Of a stretch of 64,000 nt of DNA, positions 1 to 9,369 are shown piece after piece. The notes beneath the pieces are model-generated. The model was given only the letters and a program-made list of their open reading frames with translations. It did no database searches and was not told the origin of the DNA. Within the stretch, counting starts at the first letter, position 1, and each line of letters starts with the position of its first letter. The translations under genes and the position numbers were made by a program. Source of the stretch: Erythrobacter sp. (GTDB lineage Bacteria > Pseudomonadota > Alphaproteobacteria > Sphingomonadales > Sphingomonadaceae); NCBI RefSeq assembly GCF_024305245.1, contig NZ_JAMWYX010000004.1:124001-188000 (forward strand), given 5' to 3'.

Positions 1-2
1 TG

Positions 3-260
3 GCATCGACGGTGACAAGCCTGCTGGTGATCGCCAGTTTCGTCGTCCTGATGCGCCGCACGGACGAGCGGCACAATGGCCGCCTCGCGCTCTACTGGTG
101 GCCGGTGATGGCGGTGTCGGGCGGGTTTACCGTGTTCACCATGATCCAGGCGCCGGCCAGCGCGTTCGGGCTGATGATCGTGCTGCTGATCGTGGGAACC
201 GGGCTCTATTTCGTCGCGCGCCGCCAGGAGGCGCGGGTTCCCGATCCCGTCTTCGACTAA
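3..260 (+). CDS. C-terminal part of a membrane protein (5' end outside window), possibly a permease/transporter
   Basis: Frame is open to the left window edge; two hydrophobic segments, ends RRQEARVPDPVFD*. Confidence 0.45.
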   Translation, partial: ASTVTSLLVIASFVVLMRRTDERHNGRLALYWWPVMAVSGGFTVFTMIQAPASAFGLMIVLLIVGTGLYFVARRQEARVPDPVFD

Positions 261-267
261 CCGAATT

Positions 268-1554
268 TCAGGAAAACTGGCCCCGCTTTGGCCCGAGATA
301 GCCGAACAGATACGCCCCCACCTTGCGCATCTGGATTTCCTCGCTGCCTTCGGTGATTCGGTAGCGGCGGTGGTGGCGGTAGATGTGTTCGAACGGCTTG
401 TGGCGCGAATAGCCGATGCCGCCGTGGACCTGCATCGCCCGGTCCGCCGCCTCGCACACCAGCCGGTTCGCCCAGTAATTGCACATCGAGACCTTGTCGC
501 TGATGGTGCGCTCGATCTGTTCGTGGGGCATATTGTCCATTTCCCACGCGGTCTTGAAGATCAGCAGCCGCAGCATTTCCGACTGCGTGGCGAGCTCCAC
601 CAGCGGAAACTGGATCGCCTGATTGCGGGCGAGTTCCTCGCCGAAGGGCTTGCGTTCCCGCGCATATTTCACGCTCTCGTCGATGCAATAGAGCGCCGCG
701 CCGCAGCTCGACGCCGCCTGCCGGATGCGGTTCTGATGAACGAAGCTCTGCGCCAGCGCGAGGCCGCGCCCTTCGATGCCCAGTACAGCTTCGTCCGGCA
801 CCCAGACATTGGTGACGCTGAGGCGCGGGTGATCGGTGGGCATGTTGAAGGTCCACATCCACTCCTCGATTTTCAGGCCCTCGGTGGGGTTGGGGACGAG
901 GAAGCAGGTGATACCGCTGGCATCGCCCGCCTTGCCGCTGGTGCGCGCGAACATCGCGCAGTGGGTGGCGACGTGCATGCCGGTGATCCACATCTTCTCG
1001 CCGTTGATGAGCCAGCCGTCGATGCCATCGCGGGTTTCTCGGACGGCGACCGTCTCCATGTGCGTGGCGTCCGATCCGTGGTCGGGTTCGGTCAGGCCGA
1101 AGGCGACGCGGCGGGTGCGCTCGAACCCGCCGGTGATGAATTCCTGCTTCTGCTCCTCGGTCCCCCACTGGTCGAACATGGCGACGAAGGGGAAATTGCC
1201 GACGATGGAGTGCTCGTTCTGCAAGTCATTGTGAAGGCCCAGCCCTTGGCGCGCGAAATGCTCGCGGATCACCGCCATCCAGAGGTTGCTGCCATCCTTG
1301 CCGCCGTAACGCTTGGGCGCAGAGAAGCGCCAATGGCCCGCCTTGTCGGCGCGGCGGGTGGCCTCTTTAAGGAGTTCTTCCCACTCGTGCCGGGGCAGCC
1401 CGCCCGCTTCGAAGTCCGTCCGCGCATATTCGCGGCGGTGGTCGAAGAAGCGGATATTGTCGTCCTGCTGCTCGAGCGGCTTGATCTCGGCGGCGATGAA
1501 GGCATTGAGTTCATCGAGATAGGCTTGCAGTTCGGCGGGGATGGCGAAGTCCAT
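268..1554 (-). CDS. acyl-CoA dehydrogenase family protein
   Basis: MDFAIPAELQAYLDELNAF..., GLTEPDHGSDATHMET, AMQVHGGIGYSRHKPFEHIYRHHRRYRITEGSEEIQ; start moved to MDFAIP. Confidence 0.93.
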   Translation of the reverse strand: MDFAIPAELQAYLDELNAFIAAEIKPLEQQDDNIRFFDHRREYARTDFEAGGLPRHEWEELLKEATRRADKAGHWRFSAPKRYGGKDGSNLWMAVIREHFARQGLGLHNDLQNEHSIVGNFPFVAMFDQWGTEEQKQEFITGGFERTRRVAFGLTEPDHGSDATHMETVAVRETRDGIDGWLINGEKMWITGMHVATHCAMFARTSGKAGDASGITCFLVPNPTEGLKIEEWMWTFNMPTDHPRLSVTNVWVPDEAVLGIEGRGLALAQSFVHQNRIRQAASSCGAALYCIDESVKYARERKPFGEELARNQAIQFPLVELATQSEMLRLLIFKTAWEMDNMPHEQIERTISDKVSMCNYWANRLVCEAADRAMQVHGGIGYSRHKPFEHIYRHHRRYRITEGSEEIQMRKVGAYLFGYLGPKRGQFS

Positions 1555-1556
1555 GG

Positions 1557-2903
1557 TTATTCCTTCTCCTTCATCACCCATCGCTCCCGCGCCACAGCCA
1601 GCGAGGGATAACCAGGGACGTCTGCGCTTAATTTCTCGATTGCATCTTGCTGCAAATCCCAGAGCAAGTTTGGCGTTGCGAGGGATTCTTTTCCGGAGAG
1701 AATGTCCCGTGCTCGCTCACGATCACACGCCCGAGGCCAGAGCGATTCGTCCCGCACAATCATCTTGAGGGCATTTCGAGCGACCGCGTGCTGGAAACGG
1801 TCATGTCCGGACATCAGCGGCTTGATCGTTTCCAGCCACTCGATGACGGCTTCAGCAAGCTCACCATTGGTCGCCTCGCCAGCTTCTTTCTCCACTTCGA
1901 AATCGAAGCATGCTGGTTCCCGCTCCGCCTCCGGAGCATCCTCCTCCAGCAGCAGCAGCAGATCGAGTTCCTGCTCGCTCGTACGCCTTGAGATCACTAC
2001 GCGTTCGAGCATCCGGTCCGCGCCCGAGCGCCATTGCGCCGCCATCTTGAGGCAACCGAGCGCCCACCACACGGTGCGAAAGATCGTCCAGAAGCGGAAG
2101 CGCGCCGGGTCTATTGTTCCCCCCGCCTCGGCCTCATAGGCGGCGAGGTAGTCCGCGATGCTCCCCAGCCCCAACGCCGGCCGGTCGTAGCGGGCGAAGC
2201 GCCACACCGCCATGCAGCCGAAGGCGAGGTCTTCGTGGGGGTCGCCGAAATGGGCGAGTTCCCAGTCGAGCACGCCGGTCAGGCGCGAGCCTTCGACCAG
2301 CAGGTTGCCCATGCGGTAATCGCCGTGATTGAGGACAGGCTCGACTGGCGTGGGACAATTGTCCTCCAGCCACTTCAGCCCCAGAGCAATGATCGGGCGA
2401 TCCCCGCCCGCTTCGATGAACTGCGCCTTGAGGTCGGCAATCGCGGCGCGGTAATCCATCACCGGTACGCCTGCGGGCACATCGGCCTGACGCAGGCGAT
2501 GAATCCGCGCCAAGTCCCGCGCCGCCTCTCGCAGCAACCCCGCCGGATCGCCGCACGCCAGAATGACCTTGGGATCAGCGGTCCCCGGCAGCGCGCCCAT
2601 GATGAAGCCCGAACCGAGGCCGTCCGCTTCTTCCAGCACCGCCACGACCTCCGGCGCGGTCACACCCTTGGCGCGCGCCGCCTCGATCAGCGCGGCCTCG
2701 GTAGCATGCCCGTAAGGCCGCCCTTCCATGAAAGCGATACTCGGCGCGCGGCGCAGCACGAAAGCCGCGTCCCCGGACACAAAGCGCCAGCTTTCCATCA
2801 CCGCCCCGCCGGTGAGCCGCTGCGGCTCTTCCGACATCGCGCCAAGCCCGGCGCGGGTACACACCCGCGCCAAACCCGCCTGCAGTATATCTGTATCGAT
2901 CAC
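1557..2903 (-). CDS. phosphotransferase family protein (APH/ACAD10-like)
   Basis: LNHGDYRMGNLLVEGSRLTGVLDWELAHFGDPHEDLAF kinase motifs; GTG start overlaps the upstream stop by 4 bp. Confidence 0.88.
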   Translation of the reverse strand: MIDTDILQAGLARVCTRAGLGAMSEEPQRLTGGAVMESWRFVSGDAAFVLRRAPSIAFMEGRPYGHATEAALIEAARAKGVTAPEVVAVLEEADGLGSGFIMGALPGTADPKVILACGDPAGLLREAARDLARIHRLRQADVPAGVPVMDYRAAIADLKAQFIEAGGDRPIIALGLKWLEDNCPTPVEPVLNHGDYRMGNLLVEGSRLTGVLDWELAHFGDPHEDLAFGCMAVWRFARYDRPALGLGSIADYLAAYEAEAGGTIDPARFRFWTIFRTVWWALGCLKMAAQWRSGADRMLERVVISRRTSEQELDLLLLLEEDAPEAEREPACFDFEVEKEAGEATNGELAEAVIEWLETIKPLMSGHDRFQHAVARNALKMIVRDESLWPRACDRERARDILSGKESLATPNLLWDLQQDAIEKLSADVPGYPSLAVARERWVMKEKE

Positions 2904-3682
2904 TTGATCTGCTTGCGCATCCGCTTGGCGCGCGCGGCGGGGTTGGGGTGGGTCTGCAGCAGTGCAATCCCGCCACCGCCGCCATTCAACGCCGCCAGCT
3001 TGTCCATCGCGGAAGGGCAACCCTGCAGATTGTAGCCTCGCGCCGCCATGAAGGTGAGCGCGTAGTCATCCGACGCCGTTTCCGCCTTTTGCGAATGCTG
3101 CGCATACATCACGTTCTGCAGCAGCCCGCCCAGTTCCGAATTGGCGACTTGGCGCACCCCGCCGCTGGCGGTTCCGGCAACGCTGAGTGCCGCATCCTGT
3201 TGCAGCGCGCGGCGCATCCGCTTTTGCCCGTGTTCCAGCTTCACATGGCCGATTTCGTGGCCGATCACGCAGCGCACTTCATCGTCGTTCATGGCGTCCA
3301 TCAGCCCGGAATAGACCCGCACCGTGCCATCGCCCATCGCAAAGGCGTTCACGTCATCGGCGAGGTATGCCTTGATATCGAGGTTCAGCCCATCATAGCT
3401 GTCCAGTCCCTGCGTCAGCTTGGCGAGGCGGACGGCATACGGATCTTTCGCCGGAGCGAGCGGGTTCCGGCGGTCCATCTCGTCGGACATCTGCCCGAAA
3501 TAGGCGACCATCTGTTCGTCCGATACGGTTGCGGCCTGCGCCACTTTCCTGGCTGCCCCCATGACGTCGCCCATGCTCTGCGAATGGGCCGGAGCCGCCG
3601 GTGCGAGCATTGTCGCACCGGCCAGTCCAGCGGCGGCGAGCACCGGTGAAAGCGCGGCCAGAAGCTTGATTCCCTTAAGCAT
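2900..3682 (-). CDS. M48 family metalloprotease
   Basis: HEXXH motif in VIGHEIGHVKLEHGQKRM; N-terminal signal-like segment. Confidence 0.9.
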   Translation of the reverse strand: MLKGIKLLAALSPVLAAAGLAGATMLAPAAPAHSQSMGDVMGAARKVAQAATVSDEQMVAYFGQMSDEMDRRNPLAPAKDPYAVRLAKLTQGLDSYDGLNLDIKAYLADDVNAFAMGDGTVRVYSGLMDAMNDDEVRCVIGHEIGHVKLEHGQKRMRRALQQDAALSVAGTASGGVRQVANSELGGLLQNVMYAQHSQKAETASDDYALTFMAARGYNLQGCPSAMDKLAALNGGGGGIALLQTHPNPAARAKRMRKQIK

Positions 3683-3729
3683 AAGTCATCCTCCCTCTGG
3701 CCGTACGATGCTCGCCAACCGCCCGATTA

Positions 3730-5157
3730 TCAAGCGGGGACGTTGTCCTTCTTGACGGTGATTACCTGCGCATAGGTGAACTCCTTCAGGCCTTCCTTGC
3801 CGTATTCGGCGCCGAAGCCCGACTGCTTGTGCCCGCCGAACGGCGCGAAGGGCGACAGGTGGAGGAATTCGTTGACCCACACCGTCCCGGTTTCGAGCTG
3901 TTCGGCGATTTCGACGCCCTTTTCCGGGTTGCCGGTCCACACCGCGCCCGCCAGCCCGTAATCGCTGGCATTGGCGCGGGCGATCACTTCCTGCTCGCTG
4001 GAGAACTTCATCAGCGGCATCACCGGGCCGAATTGTTCCTCGGCCACGATCCGCGCGTCTTCGGGCGGGTTGTCGAGGATGGTCAGCGGCACGAAGTAGC
4101 CGGTGCCGCTCGGATCGACATTGCCGCCGAGCAGGAACTTGTAGCCGTTGTCCTTGGCATCCTCGATCAATTCGACCACGCGGTCGAACTGCTTCTTGTT
4201 CTGGATCGGGCCGACTCCTGTGCCCTGCTGTGCGCCGTCGCCGACGGTTACGGTCTTGGCGAATTCGACGATCGCGGCGGACAGTTCGTCATAGATATCC
4301 TCGTGGATATAGACGCGCTTGGCCGCGACGCAGATCTGCCCGGCGTTGGAAAAGCTCGACCAGAACAGCTGTTCGGCAACCTTCTTGGGATCGGCATCGG
4401 GCAGCACGATCGAGGCGTCGTTGCCGCCGAGTTCGAGCGTGATGCGCTTCAGGTCGGCGCTGGCGCCCTCCATGATCTTCTTGCCGGTCGCGGTCGATCC
4501 GGTGAAGGTGATCTTGTCGATATCGGGGTGCGAAGTCATCATCGGGCCAAGGTCGTCCTCGCCGGTGATGATGTTGACCACGCCTGCAGGCACCTTGTCG
4601 GCGATCAGTTCGGCGATCCGCAGTGTGGTCAGCGGAGTGAAGGGCGAAGGCTTGAGGATGATGGTGCAGCCCGACAGCATGGCGGGCACGATCTTCTGGA
4701 TCGCCATCATCACCGGGAAGTTCCACGGCACGATCCCGGCGACCACGCCCACCGGCACGCGGCGGGTGCGCGACAGGCGGGTGTCGCTGTCCTCGGTCAC
4801 TTCGTCATCGAGGCTGAGGGTCGATTGCGCCGCGCTCATGCCCGCCGCGCCGTAGATTTCGCCCTTGGCCTGATCGTGCGGCTTGCCCTGTTCGCTGGTC
4901 AGCAGGCGATAGAGTTCGTCGGCATTGGCCTTGATCGCGCCCGAAATCGCCATGATCGCGGCGCGGCGTTCCTCGATCGGCGTGTTCTTCCAGCTCTTGA
5001 ACGCGGCGCGCGCGGCGGCGACTGCCTTGTCGAGCTCGTCCTGGCCGCAAGCCGGAACCTGGCCGATGACCTGTTCGGTCGCCGGGTTGACCACGTCGAG
5101 CCAGCGGTCGGTGGTGATCATTTCGCCGTTGATAAGATTTTTATACTGCGTGGCCAT
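3730..5157 (-). CDS. NAD(P)-dependent aldehyde dehydrogenase
   Basis: ITLELGGNDASIVLPDADP, FSNAGQICVAAKRVY catalytic Cys; start MATQYKNLINGEMI. Confidence 0.93.
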   Translation of the reverse strand: MATQYKNLINGEMITTDRWLDVVNPATEQVIGQVPACGQDELDKAVAAARAAFKSWKNTPIEERRAAIMAISGAIKANADELYRLLTSEQGKPHDQAKGEIYGAAGMSAAQSTLSLDDEVTEDSDTRLSRTRRVPVGVVAGIVPWNFPVMMAIQKIVPAMLSGCTIILKPSPFTPLTTLRIAELIADKVPAGVVNIITGEDDLGPMMTSHPDIDKITFTGSTATGKKIMEGASADLKRITLELGGNDASIVLPDADPKKVAEQLFWSSFSNAGQICVAAKRVYIHEDIYDELSAAIVEFAKTVTVGDGAQQGTGVGPIQNKKQFDRVVELIEDAKDNGYKFLLGGNVDPSGTGYFVPLTILDNPPEDARIVAEEQFGPVMPLMKFSSEQEVIARANASDYGLAGAVWTGNPEKGVEIAEQLETGTVWVNEFLHLSPFAPFGGHKQSGFGAEYGKEGLKEFTYAQVITVKKDNVPA

Positions 5158-5345
5158 GATGGTTCCTCTCTCGTCGAATGGGGGAGTCGTCCCTCGCCTG
5201 CGTAAACTGGCGCGTTGCAAAGCAAAACGCAATCGCTGGCTGTGGTGGTGGTGTCGGCGGCGGGGCTGTTCGCTCCGCCTGACGATTGCGCATTCGGGGC
5301 GGGCGCTTATGGAAGCAACCGAACACGCCTACACGGAGAGCATGC

Positions 5346-6050
5346 ATGAGTGATTCCCGCCCCGATCTGGTCATCTACGGCAGCCCTGTTTCGCCTTTTG
5401 CCCGCAAGGTGGCAGGCGTGTGCATCGCCAAGGGCGTCCCCTACGAGACCGAGGCGGTGAACGTGTTCGACCCGCCGCAATGGTTCCGCGATATCTCGCC
5501 CATGAAGCGCATTCCGGTGCTGCGCGACCGTTCGGTGGCAGAGGAAGGTGTGGCGGGCACCATCGCCGACAGCTCGGCCATTTGCGCGATGGTCGAACGC
5601 AAGCATCCCGAACCCGCGCTTTATCCCGCAGACCCGATGGCGCTGGGCGAGGCGCTGTTCATCGAGGAATATGCCGACACCTCGCTGGCGATGGCCGGGG
5701 GTCTGGGCATCTTCCGCCCGATCTTCTTCGCAGTGAGCAAGGGGCAGGAGCCCGATCTCGACAAGGCGCGCGATACCTGGGCCAATCAGCTGCCGCCGAT
5801 CTTCGATGTGCTGGAGGCGCGGCTGGGCGGGCGCGAATTCTTCGCCGGCGATAGCGTGTCGATTGCCGATATCTCGGTCGCCTGCGTGCTGATGCAGGTG
5901 TCGCTGGTGGCGGAAACGCCGCTGGGGCAATGGCCCGCGCTCGAAGCACATTTTGCCGCGATGCAGGCGCTTCCTGCGATTGCGGAACCTTACGCGGCGG
6001 CGGATACAATCATCCGCAAGGCCTTGCCGACCCGCTTCGACCTGACCTAA
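5346..6050 (+). CDS. glutathione S-transferase family protein
   Basis: VIYGSPVSPFARKVAGVCIAKGVPYE... SPMKRIPVLRD N-terminal GST fold. Confidence 0.88.
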   Translation: MSDSRPDLVIYGSPVSPFARKVAGVCIAKGVPYETEAVNVFDPPQWFRDISPMKRIPVLRDRSVAEEGVAGTIADSSAICAMVERKHPEPALYPADPMALGEALFIEEYADTSLAMAGGLGIFRPIFFAVSKGQEPDLDKARDTWANQLPPIFDVLEARLGGREFFAGDSVSIADISVACVLMQVSLVAETPLGQWPALEAHFAAMQALPAIAEPYAAADTIIRKALPTRFDLT

Positions 6051-6092
6051 TCCCACCACCGGCACAGCAATCAAGGGGCAAGAGCAGCGCAC

Positions 6093-6959
6093 ATGGCCAG
6101 TGAATGGTGCATCGGGATCATCGGCGGATCGGGTCTCTATGCGATAGACGGCATCGAGGATGCGCAATGGATCGCGATCGACACGCCGTGGGGTGATCCC
6201 TCCGACGAAATTCTGTGCGGCACGTTCGCCGGGGTGAAGGTGCGCTTTCTGCCTCGCCACGGACGCGGGCATCCGATTACGCCGACGCAGCTCAATTCGC
6301 GCGCCAATATCGATGCGCTGAAGCGCGCGGGATGCACCGATATTCTCGCGATCAGCGCAGTCGGCAGCTTGCGCGAGGAACTGGAGCCGGGACGGTTTGC
6401 CGTGGTCGAACAATTCATCGATCGCACGGTGCATCGCCCCAGCACGTTCTTCACCAACGGGTTTGTCACGCATGTCTCGATGGCCGATCCGGTGTGCCCG
6501 CGCCTGTCGGAAATGGCAGCCAAAGCGGTCGCCAAGGCGAAGGGCAAGGTCGCGGTCGGCGCGACCTATCTCGCCATGGAAGGCCCGCAATTTTCCACCC
6601 GCGCCGAAAGCCGGATGTACCGCCAGTGGGGCGCGGATGTGATCGGCATGACCGCGATGCCCGAAGCGAAACTCGCCCGCGAAGCTGAGCTGCCTTATGC
6701 GCTGGTCGGCATGGTCACCGACTATGATTGTTGGCGCGAGGGCGAGGCGGTGGATGTCGCCGAGGTGATCGGGCAGATGCAGGCCAACGGCGCGCTTGCC
6801 AGGACAATGGTGAAAAACTTCATCGAAGCCCTGCCCAAGACGCGCGATCCCTCGCCGATCGACAACGCGCTGGACGATGCGGTGATCACTTCGCCCGACG
6901 AGCATGATCCGGCTGTGCTGGCGAACCTCGATGCGGTCGCCCGGCGGTTGCTCGGGTAA
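6093..6959 (+). CDS. mtnP: S-methyl-5'-thioadenosine phosphorylase
   Basis: IGIIGGSGLYAIDGIED, FLPRHGRGHPITPTQLNSRANIDALK, YLAMEGPQFSTRAES. Confidence 0.95.
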   Translation: MASEWCIGIIGGSGLYAIDGIEDAQWIAIDTPWGDPSDEILCGTFAGVKVRFLPRHGRGHPITPTQLNSRANIDALKRAGCTDILAISAVGSLREELEPGRFAVVEQFIDRTVHRPSTFFTNGFVTHVSMADPVCPRLSEMAAKAVAKAKGKVAVGATYLAMEGPQFSTRAESRMYRQWGADVIGMTAMPEAKLAREAELPYALVGMVTDYDCWREGEAVDVAEVIGQMQANGALARTMVKNFIEALPKTRDPSPIDNALDDAVITSPDEHDPAVLANLDAVARRLLG

Positions 6960-7133
6960 AACCGCAACCGCATTCCGGCGCGCGCCGTGATGCCTCTTCC
7001 GCCGGGCAGCCGTGACCTCCGCACGGGCCGCCGCACGCCAGCAACCGGCGAGCCTGCCGGGCGGATCAATCATCCGCTGCGCGACTTGCTCGGATGCAGG
7101 CCACCACGGAAGAACCACCACGGAGGAAAGCGC

Positions 7134-7577
7134 GTGTTGAAATCGATCCTGATGGGTCTTGTCGGAGGCCAGCGAGCATTGACCCCGCTCGCCGTTGTCG
7201 CGGTAGCGGCGGCGCGCGGAGAGCTTCCCCGCGATAACGGAGCGCCGCGCATATTAAGCCATCCCGCAGTGGTCGCCGGTGCGGTCGCGCTCGCCGTGGG
7301 CGAAATGGCGGGCGACAAGCTTCAATCCGCGCCCGACCGGGTGATGCCGGCGGGTCTGGTGGCACGGTTCGCCACCTCGGCAATTGCAGGCGCCGCCCTT
7401 GCGCCGCGGCACCAACGCTGGACGGCTGCGGCAGTCGGCGGCACGACCGCGCTGATCGCGTCCTATGTCGGATGGCGCGCGCGGATGAAGGCGATGGAGC
7501 GGCAAAGCCAGGCCGCCACCGGCTTTGTCGAGGACGCAGCGGTGCTTGGGTCAGCCGTGGCAGTGGTGCGGGCCTGA
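7134..7577 (+). CDS. DUF4126-like membrane protein
   Basis: VLKSILMGLVGGQRALTPLAVVA...HPAVVAGAVALAVGEMAGDKL...; GTG start with upstream GGAGG. Confidence 0.7.
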   Translation: MLKSILMGLVGGQRALTPLAVVAVAAARGELPRDNGAPRILSHPAVVAGAVALAVGEMAGDKLQSAPDRVMPAGLVARFATSAIAGAALAPRHQRWTAAAVGGTTALIASYVGWRARMKAMERQSQAATGFVEDAAVLGSAVAVVRA

Positions 7578-8057
7578 CCGGAAAAAGCGGCTCTCCGGCA
7601 TTGCCGGGCGCGCGTCTGGCTGCATTTTTGACGATTTATTGACGCTGGCGGCGTTGACGCTCACCCGCTTTGCGGCGCAGTATTGCTTCAGGAAATCCAC
7701 CGATAATTCAGACCTTCCGGGCTGGGCAGGGAAACCGCGCTGCCGCCGTCGGGAAAGCCGTGTCCGGTGAGATCAGGAGGCGGAGATGCGTGGTTCGATC
7801 AAACCCGGAATGGCAATCGCGGCCGCTGGATTGTGGCTGGCAATCGCAGGCATATTCGTCGTTGCCGCTGCGGATGCCGCAGACGGCAGGCTGGTCACCG
7901 CGCAGGTTGCATCGGCGGTTTCCGCGCTCCCGACCATCGAAGCAGAGTTGCAAGCAGGCGGAGATCATTCGCGCGGTTCCGCTCCATCCCGATGCGGTTT
8001 TGGTGAAGGCCGACTGCTGAAACGGCTGTTCTCTACGCCGGATCATTTCGAGGGCGA

Positions 8058-9338
8058 ATGCAGCCAGCCATGATTTCTGCGACAGGTGCCGCCCCCATAA
8101 CGTCGCAGGAGCGCGTCGGCGTGCTCGACGTGCTGCGCGGCTTTGCGCTGCTGGGCGTGCTGATGGTTCATCTCAACACCTGGCCCGCGCCGCCATTTCT
8201 GACGACCGAGGTGCAATGGGCGGCGTTGACAGCGACGCGCGCCGACCGATGGACCGAATTTCTCGCCACGTGGCTGTTCTATGACAAGGCCAATACGCTG
8301 TTCGCCTTCCTGTTCGGCGCAGGCTTCTGGGTGCAGATGCAGCGGATGATGGGCCGGGCGGCGGTGACGGGGGCGGCAACCGGCACAAGCGGCAGCTTCG
8401 GGACGCTCTATCTGCGCCGCCTTGCGGTGCTGCTGGCGATAGGCATCATCAACTGCGCCTTCTTCTGGCCGTGGGACATCCTGCACGTCTATGCCATCGC
8501 AGGCTTCGCGCTGTTCGCGCTACGCAACGCCAGCGACCGGCTGCTGCTGATTGGCGGACTGGTGTTCGCTTTTGCCGGTCGGCCGGTTCTGGACCTTGTG
8601 CTCGAACGGCTCGGCACGATGGGCCCTGCACTTGAGATGGCCTATGCCGATGCGGCCATTCTCGAACGCCAATCGGCGACAAGTTACGCCGATCAATTCG
8701 GGCTGTTCCAGCAACTGACCTTCGTCGAATGGCTGTCGGGCGGGCTGATCGTCGGCTGGCTCGCCTATGCGCTGGGGCGGTTCATGATCGGCGCTTACGT
8801 CGCGCGTCGCGGCTGGCTGCAGCGCTCGGGCGAGCTGCTGCCGCAATACCGCTTCTGGCTGGCGGTATGCCTGCCGCTCGGTCTTGCGGGTGAATTTGTG
8901 GCCACAGCGCTTTCGCTGGAGACGTTTGCAGCACTCGCACCGCTCGCCGGGATGAAGACCGCGCTGCATTTCGCCAGCGTCCCGCTACTCGCTGTCGGCT
9001 ATGTCTGCCTGATCGTGCTTGTCTATCATTCGGGTGCATCGGGGCTGGTCCGCATCTTTGCGCCGGTCGGCCGGATGGCGCTGACCAATTACATTGCGCA
9101 AGGGATCGCCATCGGCCTGCTGCTTTACGGCTTCACCCCCGCGCTCGACATGCTGGGCAAGATCGGCCCGCTCGCGCTGACCGTTTGCGGACTTGGCTTT
9201 TTCGCAGCGCAAATCGTCGTCAGCCACTGGTGGCTGCGCGTCTTTGCCTATGGTCCGCTCGAATGGGTCTGGCGGGCGCTGACTTACGGCGCGCGCCCGC
9301 CGATGCGGCGCGCCGTCACGCGGGCGATGCCGGCGTGA
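8058..9338 (+). CDS. DUF418 domain-containing membrane protein
   Basis: ERVGVLDVLRGFALLGVLMVHLNTW; multi-TM; C-terminal GRMALTNYIAQ...PLEWVWRALTYG. Confidence 0.92.
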   Translation: MQPAMISATGAAPITSQERVGVLDVLRGFALLGVLMVHLNTWPAPPFLTTEVQWAALTATRADRWTEFLATWLFYDKANTLFAFLFGAGFWVQMQRMMGRAAVTGAATGTSGSFGTLYLRRLAVLLAIGIINCAFFWPWDILHVYAIAGFALFALRNASDRLLLIGGLVFAFAGRPVLDLVLERLGTMGPALEMAYADAAILERQSATSYADQFGLFQQLTFVEWLSGGLIVGWLAYALGRFMIGAYVARRGWLQRSGELLPQYRFWLAVCLPLGLAGEFVATALSLETFAALAPLAGMKTALHFASVPLLAVGYVCLIVLVYHSGASGLVRIFAPVGRMALTNYIAQGIAIGLLLYGFTPALDMLGKIGPLALTVCGLGFFAAQIVVSHWWLRVFAYGPLEWVWRALTYGARPPMRRAVTRAMPA

Positions 9339-9369
9339 CGGCGCTCACCGTGCAAGCGCTTGGCTGATC

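Noticed and set aside
370-1611. 413-aa plus-strand ORF antisense to the acyl-CoA dehydrogenase
   Set aside because: Shadow ORF; the opposite strand carries the conserved family motifs.
3829-5205. 458-aa plus-strand ORF antisense to the aldehyde dehydrogenase
   Set aside because: Shadow ORF.
5307-7121. 604-aa minus-strand ORF spanning GST and mtnP genes
   Set aside because: Antisense to two clearly identified genes; low-quality Arg/His-rich composition.
7786-8073. 95-aa ORF upstream of the DUF418 gene
   Set aside because: Possible signal-like start but the C-terminal half looks random and overlaps the DUF418 start; insufficient support.
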